A stretch of 64,000 nt of DNA from Gemmobacter caeni. GTDB lineage: Bacteria; Pseudomonadota; Alphaproteobacteria; Rhodobacterales; Rhodobacteraceae. The stretch is from positions 310,001 through 374,000 of the forward strand of contig NZ_QBKP01000001.1 of NCBI RefSeq assembly GCF_003054195.1, in the 5' to 3' direction. The notes beneath the pieces were generated by a model. It saw only the letters and a list, made by a program, of their open reading frames with translations, had not been told where the DNA came from and did no database searches. Position 1 is the stretch's first letter. Each line of letters begins with the position of its first letter. This document shows positions 7,355-15,669 of this stretch, piece by piece. A program made the position numbers and the translations under genes.

Positions 7355-8341
7355 TTACTCGGGCAGGCCTACGAGGGCGCGGGCGAAATCTTCGGGATCA
7401 AACGGGGCAAGGTCGTCGATCTGTTCGCCCACCCCGATGGCATGGATCGGCAGGCCGAACTTGTCGGCGAGGCTGACCAGCACACCGCCCTTGGCGGTGC
7501 CGTCGAGTTTCGTCATCACGAGGCCCGAGACATCGGCGATCTTGCGGAAGATATCCACCTGCATCACCGCGTTCTGGCCGGTGGTGGCGTCCAGCACCAG
7601 CAGCGTGTTGTGGGGCGCAGTTTCGTCCTTCTTGCGGATGACGCGGACGATCTTGGCCAATTCCTCCATCAGGTCGGCGCGGTTTTGCAGGCGGCCCGCA
7701 GTATCGATCAGCAGCAGGTCGGCGCCATCAGCCTGCGCGCGGGTCAGCGCGTCGAAGGCAAGGCTCGCGGGGTCAGAGCCTTCCGGCGCGGTCAGCACCG
7801 GAACACCGGCACGGGTGCCCCAGATCTGCAACTGTTCCACCGCCGCGGCACGGAACGTATCGCCCGCCGCGATAACCACCGATTTTCCGGCGGCCTTGAA
7901 TTGCGAGGCGAGCTTGCCAATGGTCGTGGTCTTGCCCGAGCCATTGACGCCGACCACCAGCACCACCTGCGGGCGTTTGGCATAGACCGGCAGCGGACGG
8001 GCGACGGGTTCCATGATGCGCGCAACTTCGGCGGCAAGGGCGCGTTTCAGCTCCGTCGCGCCGATCTTGCGGCCCATCCGCCCCTCGGCGATGTTGGCCG
8101 CGACGCGGGTCGCGGTATCAACGCCCATATCGGCCTCGATCAGCAGTTCCTCCAGGCTTTCCAGCATCGCGTCATCCATGACGCGGCGCGGCTCCTCCGG
8201 CTCGCGGCCGGTCAGCCGGTCCAGCAGGCCGGGTTTCGCCGCCACCGGGGCCTCATCCTCGCTCACCAGCGCATCAAGGCTGCCCGCGATCTTGTCAGAG
8301 GACCGGAACATCCGGTCTTTGAGTTTCTTGAAGAAGGACAT
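7355..8341 (-). CDS. ftsY: signal recognition particle receptor FtsY
   Basis: A 328-residue SRP GTPase. A short N-terminal region (FFKKLKDRMFRSSDKI) leads into the N domain and the G domain, with G1 GVNGSGKTTT (131-140), the DTFRAAAVEQL insertion-box motif, DTAGR (213-217), TKLDGTAKGG (277 onward) and the closing GVGEQIDDL. It docks ribosome-SRP complexes at the membrane for co-translational insertion. Length is that of short alphaproteobacterial FtsY, without the long acidic A domain of E. coli. Assignment is certain. Confidence 0.98.
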   Translation of the reverse strand: MSFFKKLKDRMFRSSDKIAGSLDALVSEDEAPVAAKPGLLDRLTGREPEEPRRVMDDAMLESLEELLIEADMGVDTATRVAANIAEGRMGRKIGATELKRALAAEVARIMEPVARPLPVYAKRPQVVLVVGVNGSGKTTTIGKLASQFKAAGKSVVIAAGDTFRAAAVEQLQIWGTRAGVPVLTAPEGSDPASLAFDALTRAQADGADLLLIDTAGRLQNRADLMEELAKIVRVIRKKDETAPHNTLLVLDATTGQNAVMQVDIFRKIADVSGLVMTKLDGTAKGGVLVSLADKFGLPIHAIGVGEQIDDLAPFDPEDFARALVGLPE

Positions 8342-8409
8342 GGCCGCTCCGGGCTGGTTGCCTTTTTCACCTAGTCAATTCAGGCGCCGGATGGAAGGGC
8401 CGAGGCGCC

Positions 8410-9018
8410 TCAGGGCAGAAGCGCCCAAAGGATCAGCGCCTGACCGCCCCAGTAGGCGGGCCAGAGCGCACAGGACAACAGGCGGCGACGGGCTGGCGCG
8501 CGGATCACGAAAATCTCCAGCGCCAGCATCAGGTCGGAAGCCACGAACAGCGCGGCACCAAGGCGCAGCAGCGGTTCGGGCCGGGCAGCGGCCAGCGTGG
8601 CCATGGCGCAGATCACCAGCACATAGCCGCGCACCGGCCAGCGCAGCGCGCCCGTGTGCGGGGCCAGCCACGCTTCGGTCGAGGCGGCCAACAGGCCGAG
8701 CGCGATCAGCACCGGCCAGCCCGGCATCCCTGCCCCGAAAGCCAGCGCATAGGCCAGATGCCCGGCGGCGAAGGCGGCCATGCCGCCCAGAAAGGCGCCC
8801 TCGCCCTGTCGTGACAGCAGGAAATCCCCCACAGCGCCCAGCGCGAGCCCCGCCACGACCGGCGCGGGGGCGCCTCCGGTCAGGCCGGCCAGCGCCAGAC
8901 AGGCCACCGAGGCGGTCTTGACGGTCGAGCGCGCCGCCGAAGTCGTTCGGGATGCAGCCCAGCGCAGGCCGTAAAGCAGCGCGCAGGCTGCGGCGAAAAG
9001 CAGGAAGACCCATGTCAT
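8410..9018 (-). CDS. YhhN-family lysoplasmalogenase-like membrane protein
   Basis: About 202 residues, six to eight transmembrane helices. The YhhN hallmarks are GAVGDFLLSRQGEG, AGHLAYALAFG and the late ALFVASDLMLAL, where the conserved Asp residues form the active site. Family members hydrolyse the vinyl-ether bond of lysoplasmalogens (TMEM86B, Legionella YhhN). The start MTWVFLLFAA at 9018 is chosen over one 39 bp upstream because it begins directly at the first helix. Plasmalogen turnover in this host is inferred only from the family. Confidence 0.85.
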   Translation of the reverse strand: MTWVFLLFAAACALLYGLRWAASRTTSAARSTVKTASVACLALAGLTGGAPAPVVAGLALGAVGDFLLSRQGEGAFLGGMAAFAAGHLAYALAFGAGMPGWPVLIALGLLAASTEAWLAPHTGALRWPVRGYVLVICAMATLAAARPEPLLRLGAALFVASDLMLALEIFVIRAPARRRLLSCALWPAYWGGQALILWALLP

Positions 9019-9141
9019 CGCCCGATTGTGCCGCTTGTCCGGCAGGGCACCAAGCATGACGTTGCGGCGTTATCGCATTCGGTTAAGATGCCATTGCTCC
9101 GCACATTATGCGGCGAACCTCCTTATCTGCAAAAATTTCCA

Positions 9142-9170
9142 TTGACTCCACATGGGTGGCCGCACATATT
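9142..9170 (+). promoter_or_regulatory. sigma70-like promoter of the Lrp/LysE pair
   Basis: TTGACT (9142-9147) and CATATT (9165-9170) are separated by exactly 17 bp, with a start point expected near 9177, about 30 bp before the Lrp ATG. The AT-rich stretch that follows (AAAAATTCACAA) is a plausible autoregulatory Lrp/AsnC site. Confidence 0.6.
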
Positions 9171-9207
9171 CCGAAAAATTCACAACCAAGCAGAACATTA
9201 TCCGGAC

Positions 9208-9660
9208 ATGGACGAGACAGACCGCAAGATCATCGAACTTCTGGCGGAGGATTCCCGCCGCGCGCTTGCCGATATCGGCGCCGTGGTGGGGCTGGCGCCG
9301 TCCAGCGTGAATGAACGCATCCGCAGGCTCACCGCCTCGGGCGCGATCCGCCGCTTCACCGTCGACACCGACCCCGCCGCGCTGGGGTTGCCGATGCTGG
9401 TCTATCTGTGGCTCGCCCTGCGCGAAGATGCCGACGAGGCCGCCTTTCGCCGTTTTGCCGCCAGCCATCGGCGTGTTCTGGAATGCCATCATGTAACGGG
9501 CGCCTGGTCCTATCTCGTCAAGCTGCGGGTCGGGGCGGTGACCGAGATCGAGAGCGTTCTGGCCGAGTTGAAGGCGGGCCGGTTTCTGGGGCGCAGCGAG
9601 ACGGTGATTGTACTGTCCTCTGCCGTCGCCGGGCCGCATGTTCCGGCACCGGGTGTGTGA
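9208..9660 (+). CDS. Lrp/AsnC-family transcriptional regulator
   Basis: A 150-residue regulator. The N-terminal HTH begins MDETDRKIIELLAEDSR and runs through VGLAPSSVNERIRRL. The C-terminal RAM effector domain includes CHHVTGAWSYLVKLR and ends FLGRSETVIVLSS. Such proteins sense amino acids as dimers or octamers. The ATG at 9208 gives the canonical MD-xx-D-xx-I start and follows a good promoter. Its stop codon overlaps the ATG of a LysE exporter (TGATG), so it very likely controls that exporter and itself. Confidence 0.92.
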   Translation: MDETDRKIIELLAEDSRRALADIGAVVGLAPSSVNERIRRLTASGAIRRFTVDTDPAALGLPMLVYLWLALREDADEAAFRRFAASHRRVLECHHVTGAWSYLVKLRVGAVTEIESVLAELKAGRFLGRSETVIVLSSAVAGPHVPAPGV

Positions 9661-10268
9661 TGGAAGTCGCGCTTTTCCTCAAAAGCCTTGTGCTGGGTCT
9701 TGCGATTGCCGCGCCACTTGGCCCCATCGGGGCGCTGTGCATCAACCGGGTGCTGGAGCGCGGCTTCTGGGCCGGGGTCGCGGGCGGGCTGGGCACCGGC
9801 CTCGCCGATGCGGCCTATGCGACACTGGCGGCGCTTGGCTTTGCGGCCTTTTCCGATTTGCTGGCGCGGATCGACCTGCCGTTGCGGCTGGTTGGCGGGA
9901 TCTTCATGCTGTGGCTGGGCTGGCGAAGCCTGCGCCCCGGACCACCTCGCGCAGCGGCCCGCGTCTCGGCCCGTGACCTTCTGGGCACCACCATCGCCAC
10001 ATTCCTGCTGACCGTGACGAATCCCATGACCATCTTGTCCTTTGCCGCACTCTTTGCGGGGCTGGGGCTGGCCTCGGGCAAGGGTGGCAGCTTTCCCGTC
10101 GTTGCGGGGGTCTTTGCAGGGTCGATGTTGTGGTGGGTGGTACTGAGTGGCGGCGTCGCTCTGGCACGCCACCGTCTGCTGCCGGGCTTTGCCCTCTGGG
10201 TCGCGCGGCTTTCCGGGGCGGTGCTGATCGGCTTCGGCCTCTGGGCGCTGGGATCGGTCTTCGCCTGA
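9660..10268 (+). CDS. LysE/RhtB-family amino-acid exporter
   Basis: A 202-residue membrane protein with about six transmembrane helices. The LysE signature PLGPIGALCINRVLERGFWAG is in the first two helices, and TVTNPMTILSFAALFAGLG is the mid-protein NP motif. It exports amino acids such as lysine, threonine or homoserine lactone out of the cytoplasm. Coupled by TGATG to an Lrp-type regulator, the classic pairing for amino-acid overflow control; the exact amino acid cannot be told. Confidence 0.92.
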   Translation: MEVALFLKSLVLGLAIAAPLGPIGALCINRVLERGFWAGVAGGLGTGLADAAYATLAALGFAAFSDLLARIDLPLRLVGGIFMLWLGWRSLRPGPPRAAARVSARDLLGTTIATFLLTVTNPMTILSFAALFAGLGLASGKGGSFPVVAGVFAGSMLWWVVLSGGVALARHRLLPGFALWVARLSGAVLIGFGLWALGSVFA

Positions 10269-10333
10269 ACCACGCGGCAGCCGGTCGCAGTGCGGGGGCT
10301 TTGCCCGGCCCGGCCGCGTGCTAAGGTGGCGCC

Positions 10334-11425
10334 ATGATGCAGGTGCCCCCCCGTTTCCTTCCGCTGCCGCGCATGGCGCTGTTCGCCATCGCCGCGACCA
10401 CCCCCTTCCTTCTGCTGGCCCTCGGGGTCTGGGCCGGAGGCGGTTGGGTCTGGCTGGGGCTGGGCTATATGGCGGGGCTGACCGCACTTCTGGACCGGCT
10501 GATCCCCTGGGTCGCCCCGGATGCGCCGGAAGGAGCGGAGTTTCCCGCCGCCGATCGCCTGCTGGCCCTGATCGGTACCGCGCATCTTCTGGCCTTTCCG
10601 CTGGCGGTCTGGGCGATTGCGGGCGACAGCGGATTGCCGCTCTGGGCGCGGATTGCACTGTTTCTGGGGTCCGGCCAGTTGTTCGGTCAGGTCTCGAACC
10701 CCGCCGCGCACGAACTGATCCATCGCGGCGACCGGCGGCTGTTCCGGCTGGGGATGGCAGTTTATGTCACCCTGCTGAACGGGCATCACACCTCAGCACA
10801 CCGGCTGGTGCATCACCGGCATGTCGCGACACCGGAAGATCCGAACTCGGCCCGCGACGACGAGAGTTTCTACCAATTCCTGCCACGCGCCTATTTCGGC
10901 AGCTTCCGCGCCGGTCTGCGCGCCGAAACCGCGCGGTGGAAACAGACAGGTGGGCTCAACCCCTATGTGATCTATGTCGCGGGCGGTCTTGCCTGCCTCG
11001 GGCTGGGCGCCGTTCTGGCGGGCTGGGCCGGGCTTTTTGTCTGGCTGCTGCTTGCAGGTTACGCCACCGCGCAACTGATGCTGTCGGATTATGTCCAGCA
11101 TTACGGCCTGCGCCGCCGCCTGCTGCCCGATGGCCGGCCGGAGCCGGTGGGGCCACGCCATAGCTGGAATGCCCCGCACTGGTTTTCGTCGGGCGTCATG
11201 CTGAACGCACCGCGCCATTCCGATCATCATGCCCATCCCGCGCGTCCCTATCCCGCGCTGCGACTGCCCGAGCCGGACGAAGCACCGTGGCTTCCGTATT
11301 CGCTGCCGGTTTGCGGGGCCATCGCGCTGATGCCGCGCCGCTGGCGGCGGATGATGAAGCCCCGTCTGGCGCACTGGCAGGCAGCGCCAACGCATGACGA
11401 TCAAGCGGGCGTGACTGGCGCCTGA
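10334..11425 (+). CDS. AlkB-type non-heme diiron membrane hydroxylase
   Basis: A 363-residue membrane protein of the alkane 1-monooxygenase / fatty-acid desaturase superfamily. Three histidine boxes are visible: HELIH (126-130), a second around H151-H163 leading into HHRHVATPEDPNSA, and NAPRHSDHHAHP near the C-terminus. The tail LSDYVQHYGLRR preceding the last box is AlkB-like. Helices cluster at about 15-60, 78-120 and 215-250. It would hydroxylate a terminal methyl or related lipid position using O2 and electrons from rubredoxin. No rubredoxin or reductase gene lies nearby, so partner and substrate are open. Confidence 0.88.
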   Translation: MMQVPPRFLPLPRMALFAIAATTPFLLLALGVWAGGGWVWLGLGYMAGLTALLDRLIPWVAPDAPEGAEFPAADRLLALIGTAHLLAFPLAVWAIAGDSGLPLWARIALFLGSGQLFGQVSNPAAHELIHRGDRRLFRLGMAVYVTLLNGHHTSAHRLVHHRHVATPEDPNSARDDESFYQFLPRAYFGSFRAGLRAETARWKQTGGLNPYVIYVAGGLACLGLGAVLAGWAGLFVWLLLAGYATAQLMLSDYVQHYGLRRRLLPDGRPEPVGPRHSWNAPHWFSSGVMLNAPRHSDHHAHPARPYPALRLPEPDEAPWLPYSLPVCGAIALMPRRWRRMMKPRLAHWQAAPTHDDQAGVTGA

Positions 11426-11472
11426 CGCGCCGCTCTGTCACCCTGCCCCAAATCCGCAACCCGGAGTCCCCC

Positions 11473-11886
11473 ATGCTGCTGCCCTCCCGCCCCGCCCCTG
11501 TGCTTGCGCTGGCCCTGCTTCTGCCGCCGCTTGCTGCCGCCGCGCAAACGCCAATGACGGCGACAGAATTCGAGGCCTATGCCACCGGCAAGACACTGAC
11601 CTATGCGCAGGGCGGCACGATCTTCGGGACCGAGCAATATCTGCCGAACCGCCGTGTCCGCTGGGCCTTTACCGCGCAGGAATGCCAGGAGGGCCACTGG
11701 TACGAGGCCGACAGCCAGATCTGCTTTGTCTATGAAAGCGAGTCCGATCCTCAGTGCTGGGCCTTCTGGCAGGAGGGCGGCAGGCTGAAAGCCCGCTTTG
11801 CCGGTGATCCCGACGGCACGGAACTGACCGAGGTCGAGCAAAGCAAGACCCCGCTGGCCTGTGCGGGCCCCGATGTCGGCGTCTGA
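11473..11886 (+). CDS. small exported protein of unknown function
   Basis: A 137-residue protein with a clear signal peptide (LALALLLPPLAAAAQTP, cleavage near AAA-QT). The mature part of about 112 residues is rich in aromatic and acidic residues and has four cysteines (C74, C83, C94 and one near the end), suggesting disulfides in the periplasm. No domain recognised, although similar short proteins are common in Rhodobacterales. CGGAG lies before the ATG. A strong terminator-like hairpin follows at 11949, so it is likely a single-gene unit or the end of the alkB transcript. Confidence 0.75.
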   Translation: MLLPSRPAPVLALALLLPPLAAAAQTPMTATEFEAYATGKTLTYAQGGTIFGTEQYLPNRRVRWAFTAQECQEGHWYEADSQICFVYESESDPQCWAFWQEGGRLKARFAGDPDGTELTEVEQSKTPLACAGPDVGV

Positions 11887-11948
11887 TCGCAGGCTGCCCG
11901 ATCCGGTGAACCGGCCCCTGCCCTGACTGATGCGCGCGGCACTTCCGA

Positions 11949-11981
11949 CCCCGGCGACCTGACGGTCGTGCGGGGCCTTTT
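11949..11981 (+). terminator. rho-independent terminator after the small exported protein
   Basis: CCCCG-G-CGACC, loop TGAC, GGTCG-TG-CGGGG forms an imperfect stem followed by CCTTTT. It ends transcription before the sugar ABC cluster. Confidence 0.7.
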
Positions 11982-12046
11982 CGCATGCGCCTGCCGCAGG
12001 GCGCCGACAGATGCAATCGCACACCACATATACTTGTAATTTTAAA

Positions 12047-12060
12047 AATACATATGTATT
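12047..12060. promoter_or_regulatory. 14-bp perfect palindrome before the sugar ABC operon
   Basis: AATACATATGTATT is a perfect palindrome in an AT-rich island (12028-12062) of otherwise GC-rich DNA, 80 bp before the binding-protein ATG. It is a good candidate operator for the SorC regulator at the other end of the cluster. A similar half-site, ATACTTGTAAT, lies just upstream. Confidence 0.5.
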
Positions 12061-12140
12061 GAGTCTTGAGGCGTCAGGGAGGAACCGCGCGCCGACAGCA
12101 GGAATGCCCGACGCCGGGCATACAATCTGGGAGGAATACC

Positions 12141-13085
12141 ATGAAGAAACTGGCCGCCATGCTGGCCGGTGTGGCCCTTGCCATGCCGATTGCCGCCGCC
12201 GCGCAGGATGCTGCGGGCACCACCAAGAAAGACAGCTACCGCTTCCTGATCGTCCCGAAGGTGGTTCACCCCTGGTTCGACAAGGTGAACGACGGTGCGC
12301 AGATGGCCGCCGCCGCCCTGAAGGCGCAGACCGGCGCTGACGTCGAGATCGTCTATTCCGCACCGCAGACCGCCGATGTCGTGCAACAGGTGCAGATCGT
12401 GGAAAGCGCCATCTCCACCCGTCCCGACGGCATCGCCATTGACCTGCTGGACCCGGCAGGCAACCGCGGCTCGCTGGAAGCCGCGCAGGGGCAGGACATC
12501 CCGCTGGTGATCTTCGACTCGGTGCCGCCCGAGGGGATGCAGATCCCCTATATCGGCTCGGATTTCTGCGAGCAGGCCAAGATCGCCGCGCGCCGTCTGG
12601 TCGAGGTGCTGGGCGGTGAGGGCGAGGTCGCCATCATGATGGGCGTGCCGACCGCGCCGAACCACTCGATCCGTGCCGAATGCCACCGCGAGGTCTTTGC
12701 CGAACATCCGGGCATCAAGGTCGTGGCTGAAGGCATCGACAATGACAGCATCGAGACGGCGCAACAGCAGGCCGCTGCCATCATGCAGGCGAACCCCAAT
12801 CTCAAGGGCTGGGTCGCCTCGGATGCCGCCGGTCCCATCGGCATCGGTCAGGCCATTGTCGAGGCCGGGAAGCAGGGTCAGGTCACGCTGGTCGGTCTGG
12901 ATAACCTGCCCGAGATGCTCGACATGATCCGTTCGGGCGTCGCCGACAGTTCCTCGGCCTCGCAGCCGGAACTGCAAGGCTACTGGTCGGTCATGCTGCT
13001 CTGGGCACAGGCGACCGGCGCGCCGGTTCCGGGCTATCTGGATACCGGGAACGCCTTCCTCACCAAGGACAATCTGGGCAACTGA
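12141..13085 (+). CDS. periplasmic sugar-binding protein of an ABC importer
   Basis: A 314-residue protein with a Sec signal peptide (MKKLAAMLAGVALAMPIAAAAQ). The mature fold is that of the ribose/galactose-binding family (Peripla_BP_4): FLIVPKVVHPWFDKVNDGAQ at the start, QVQIVESAISTRPDGIAIDLLD, IPYIGSDFCEQAKIAARRL and GWVASDAAGPIGIGQAI. It binds a sugar or polyol in the periplasm and hands it to the permease. GGGAGGAATACC precedes the ATG. First gene of the SBP-ATPase-permease-kinase operon. Confidence 0.93.
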   Translation: MKKLAAMLAGVALAMPIAAAAQDAAGTTKKDSYRFLIVPKVVHPWFDKVNDGAQMAAAALKAQTGADVEIVYSAPQTADVVQQVQIVESAISTRPDGIAIDLLDPAGNRGSLEAAQGQDIPLVIFDSVPPEGMQIPYIGSDFCEQAKIAARRLVEVLGGEGEVAIMMGVPTAPNHSIRAECHREVFAEHPGIKVVAEGIDNDSIETAQQQAAAIMQANPNLKGWVASDAAGPIGIGQAIVEAGKQGQVTLVGLDNLPEMLDMIRSGVADSSSASQPELQGYWSVMLLWAQATGAPVPGYLDTGNAFLTKDNLGN

Positions 13086-13092
13086 GCCACGC

Positions 13093-13115
13093 GCGGCCGG
13101 CACCCCGCCGGCCGC
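13093..13115 (+). promoter_or_regulatory. GC hairpin between binding-protein and ATPase genes
   Basis: GCGGCCGG (13093-13100) and CCGGCCGC (13108-13115) form a perfect 8-bp stem with a 7-base loop and no following T-run. This placement is typical of mRNA-stabilising hairpins that let the binding protein be made in excess over the rest of the transporter. Confidence 0.5.
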
Positions 13116-13136
13116 ACACCAGCCGTGGGAGGAGAC

Positions 13137-14666
13137 ATGGCCTATCTCGAAGCACGCGGCCTCGGCCGTGATTTTCCGGGCGTGACCGCGCTTGACGGTG
13201 TCGATCTGTCAGTTGAACTGGGCCGCACGCATATTCTTGCGGGCGAGAATGGCGCCGGAAAATCAACGCTTGTGAAGATCCTGACCGGGGCGGATCGCGC
13301 CACACGCGGCAGCATCGCCATCGACGGGCAAAACCCGCTGGATCACCCCGACCTGTTCCGCAAGATCGCCTATGTGCCGCAGGAACTGTCGCTGTTCCCC
13401 GATGTCAGCGTGGCAGAAAACCTGTTCATGCCGTTTGACCGCACCGGCCATGGCGGGCTGGTGAACCGCCGCCGGATGGAGGCGGAAGCGCAGGAGTATC
13501 TGGATCGGTTCGGGATCGAGGCGAAACCATCCGATATGGTGCGCCATATCTCGGTCCCCGATCAGCAATTGTTGCAGATCGCCCGCGCCTCGACCAACCG
13601 TGACATGAAGGTGCTGATCCTCGACGAGCCGACTTCGGCCCTGACCGCGCGCGAGGTGGAGCGGGTGTTCAGGGTGATCCGCGGCTTTCTGGACCGCGAT
13701 CATGCGATCATCTTCATCTCGCACAAGATGGAGGAAGTGTTCGGGATCGGGCAGGATTATACGGTGCTGCGCAATGGCCGGAAGGTCGATGCAGGCCGGG
13801 TGGACGAAATTGACGAAGCGGCGCTGATCCGCGCCATGTCGGGCCGCGAGGTGGCGATCGACGAACATTTCCGCCCCGATGGCCCGGTCACCGATACGAT
13901 CCTGCAGGTCGACAACCTGTCCGGTCCACTGTTCCGCGATGTCAGCTTCACGCTGAAACGGGGCGAGATCCTGGGTTTCGCTGGCCTTGTCGGCGCCGGA
14001 AGATCCGAACTGATGCAGACCATCTTCGGCTACCGCAAGGCCAGCGGCGGCCGTGTCCGGGTGGAAGGCCGCGACTGGCGGCTGAATGACACCGCCGCCT
14101 CGGTCGCGGGCGGGATGCTGTATCTGTCGGAAGAGCGCAAGGCGCATGGCATCTTCCCGCTGCTGTCGCTGCGCGAGAACATCGGCCTTTCGGTCCTGTC
14201 GCTGACCACCGGCGCCACCGGCATCGACAGCGGCAAGGAACGCGGTATCGTCGCCCGCGTGATCGGTGATTACGGCATTCGCGCCTCCGGCCCCGGTCAG
14301 CGCATCGCCACCCTGTCGGGCGGCAATCAGCAGAAGGCCATCATCGGCCGCGCCATGGCCACGACGCCGCGCATCCTGATCTTCGATGAACCGACCAAGG
14401 GCATCGACATCCGCACCAAGGCCGAAATCTACCGCATCATGAAGCGGCTGGCCGGGGAAGGCGTGGGGATCATCCTCATCTCCTCGGAAATGACCGAGCT
14501 GCGCCGCTGTGCCAGCCGCATCATCACCATGCATGGCGGCCGCCTGACCGGCAGCTTCGATGCCGCCAGCACCGAGACCGAAACACTCGTCGGGGCGATC
14601 TTCGCCACCGGCACGGGGGCTGGCGGGTCCGCCCCCGAAGACGCAGAGGCTTCTCATGTCGACTGA
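13137..14666 (+). CDS. sugar ABC importer ATPase with two nucleotide-binding domains
   Basis: A 509-residue double ATPase of the RbsA/MglA type. Domain 1 has Walker A GENGAGKST and Walker B LILDEPTSALT, with a degenerate signature (SVPDQQLLQIA). Domain 2 has a divergent Walker A (GLVGAGRSEL), signature LSGGNQQK and Walker B FDEPTKGID, as is usual for this class. The ATG at 13137 follows GGGAGGAG; an upstream in-frame start is less likely. The last 11 bp overlap the permease gene. It powers import of the same sugar as the adjacent binding protein. Confidence 0.95.
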   Translation: MAYLEARGLGRDFPGVTALDGVDLSVELGRTHILAGENGAGKSTLVKILTGADRATRGSIAIDGQNPLDHPDLFRKIAYVPQELSLFPDVSVAENLFMPFDRTGHGGLVNRRRMEAEAQEYLDRFGIEAKPSDMVRHISVPDQQLLQIARASTNRDMKVLILDEPTSALTAREVERVFRVIRGFLDRDHAIIFISHKMEEVFGIGQDYTVLRNGRKVDAGRVDEIDEAALIRAMSGREVAIDEHFRPDGPVTDTILQVDNLSGPLFRDVSFTLKRGEILGFAGLVGAGRSELMQTIFGYRKASGGRVRVEGRDWRLNDTAASVAGGMLYLSEERKAHGIFPLLSLRENIGLSVLSLTTGATGIDSGKERGIVARVIGDYGIRASGPGQRIATLSGGNQQKAIIGRAMATTPRILIFDEPTKGIDIRTKAEIYRIMKRLAGEGVGIILISSEMTELRRCASRIITMHGGRLTGSFDAASTETETLVGAIFATGTGAGGSAPEDAEASHVD

Positions 14667-15648
14667 ACACTCCGCACAGACGCGCCGCCCCCCGGCGCTG
14701 ACACTCCTGATGCGCAACCCGCTGGCCGGGGTTTTCGTGGCGCTTGTGGCGATCTTCGCCATCTCGGCGGTGATTTCCCCATATTTCCTGTCCGGTTACA
14801 ACATGTCGGTCATCGCGCGGGGCCTTGCCTTCGTGGGGCTGGTCACCATCGCGCAATCTTCGCTGATGATCCTGGGTGAGCTTGACCTTTCGCTGGGCAC
14901 CATTGGCGGCCTGTGCGGCGTGGTCTCCGGCATGCTGATGGTGCAGGCGGGATTGCCCGCGCCCATGGCGCTGATCCTCGCCCTGTGCCTTGGCCTTGCG
15001 CTGGGTTTCCTGAACGGCCTGCTGGTCACCGTGCTGGGGTTGCATTCGCTGGTGCTGACCATTGGCACGGCGGGCATCTATGGCGGCGCCATCCTCGTGC
15101 TGACCAAGGGCGTCGCGATCACCGGCATTCCGGCAGAGATCCAGTTCCTTGGCCGGGGCGATCTTCTTGGCGTGCCCGTGCCCTTCCTGATCATGCTGGC
15201 GGTGCTGGCCATCGCGCTGTTTCTGTCGCTGAAGACGCCGATGGGCCGGTATATGTATGCCATCGGCAACAACCCTGCTGCCGCCCGCATGCTGGGCATC
15301 CGGGTGGACCGCATCCGTCTGCTGGTCTTTACGCTGGCGGGGATGTTGTCGGCACTGGCCGGGCTGCTGATGGTGGCGCGGCTGGGCACGGCGCAGCCCT
15401 CCATCGGGCAGACCTGGGTGCTGGCCCCCATCGCCGCCGCCGTGATCGGCGGGGTTGCCACCACCGGCGGGGTAGGCTCGCCGCTGGGGGCGATCTTCGG
15501 GGCGGGGATCATCGCCATCATCGAAAACATCATCGTGCTTTTTGGCGTGTCGCCCTATTGGCAGGGCGTGGTATCCGGCGTGATCGTGGTTCTGGCGATC
15601 TCGTTCGACGCCCTGTCGCGCCGCTATCTTCGCCGCGACGGCGCCTGA
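14656..15648 (+). CDS. sugar ABC importer permease
   Basis: A 330-residue inner-membrane protein of the RbsC/branched sugar permease type with about ten hydrophobic helices. The motif NPAAARMLGIRVDRIR is the cytoplasmic loop that contacts the ATPase. GELDLSLGTIGGLCG near residue 80 is the permease signature. It begins within the last 11 bp of the ATPase gene and is followed 21 bp later by the kinase gene, so the four genes are one operon. Confidence 0.95.
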   Translation: MSTEHSAQTRRPPALTLLMRNPLAGVFVALVAIFAISAVISPYFLSGYNMSVIARGLAFVGLVTIAQSSLMILGELDLSLGTIGGLCGVVSGMLMVQAGLPAPMALILALCLGLALGFLNGLLVTVLGLHSLVLTIGTAGIYGGAILVLTKGVAITGIPAEIQFLGRGDLLGVPVPFLIMLAVLAIALFLSLKTPMGRYMYAIGNNPAAARMLGIRVDRIRLLVFTLAGMLSALAGLLMVARLGTAQPSIGQTWVLAPIAAAVIGGVATTGGVGSPLGAIFGAGIIAIIENIIVLFGVSPYWQGVVSGVIVVLAISFDALSRRYLRRDGA

Positions 15649-15669
15649 CCTGACGAAGTGGATATTCCC

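Noticed and set aside
8375-9013. Alternative minus-strand frame overlapping the YhhN-type gene
   Set aside because: The chosen frame (8410-9018) has the YhhN motifs and transmembrane pattern; the other is Arg/Gly-rich without domain.
13263-14762. 500-codon minus-strand frame opposite the sugar ABC ATPase
   Set aside because: The plus-strand frame has both Walker motifs and the correct start; the antisense translation has no domain.
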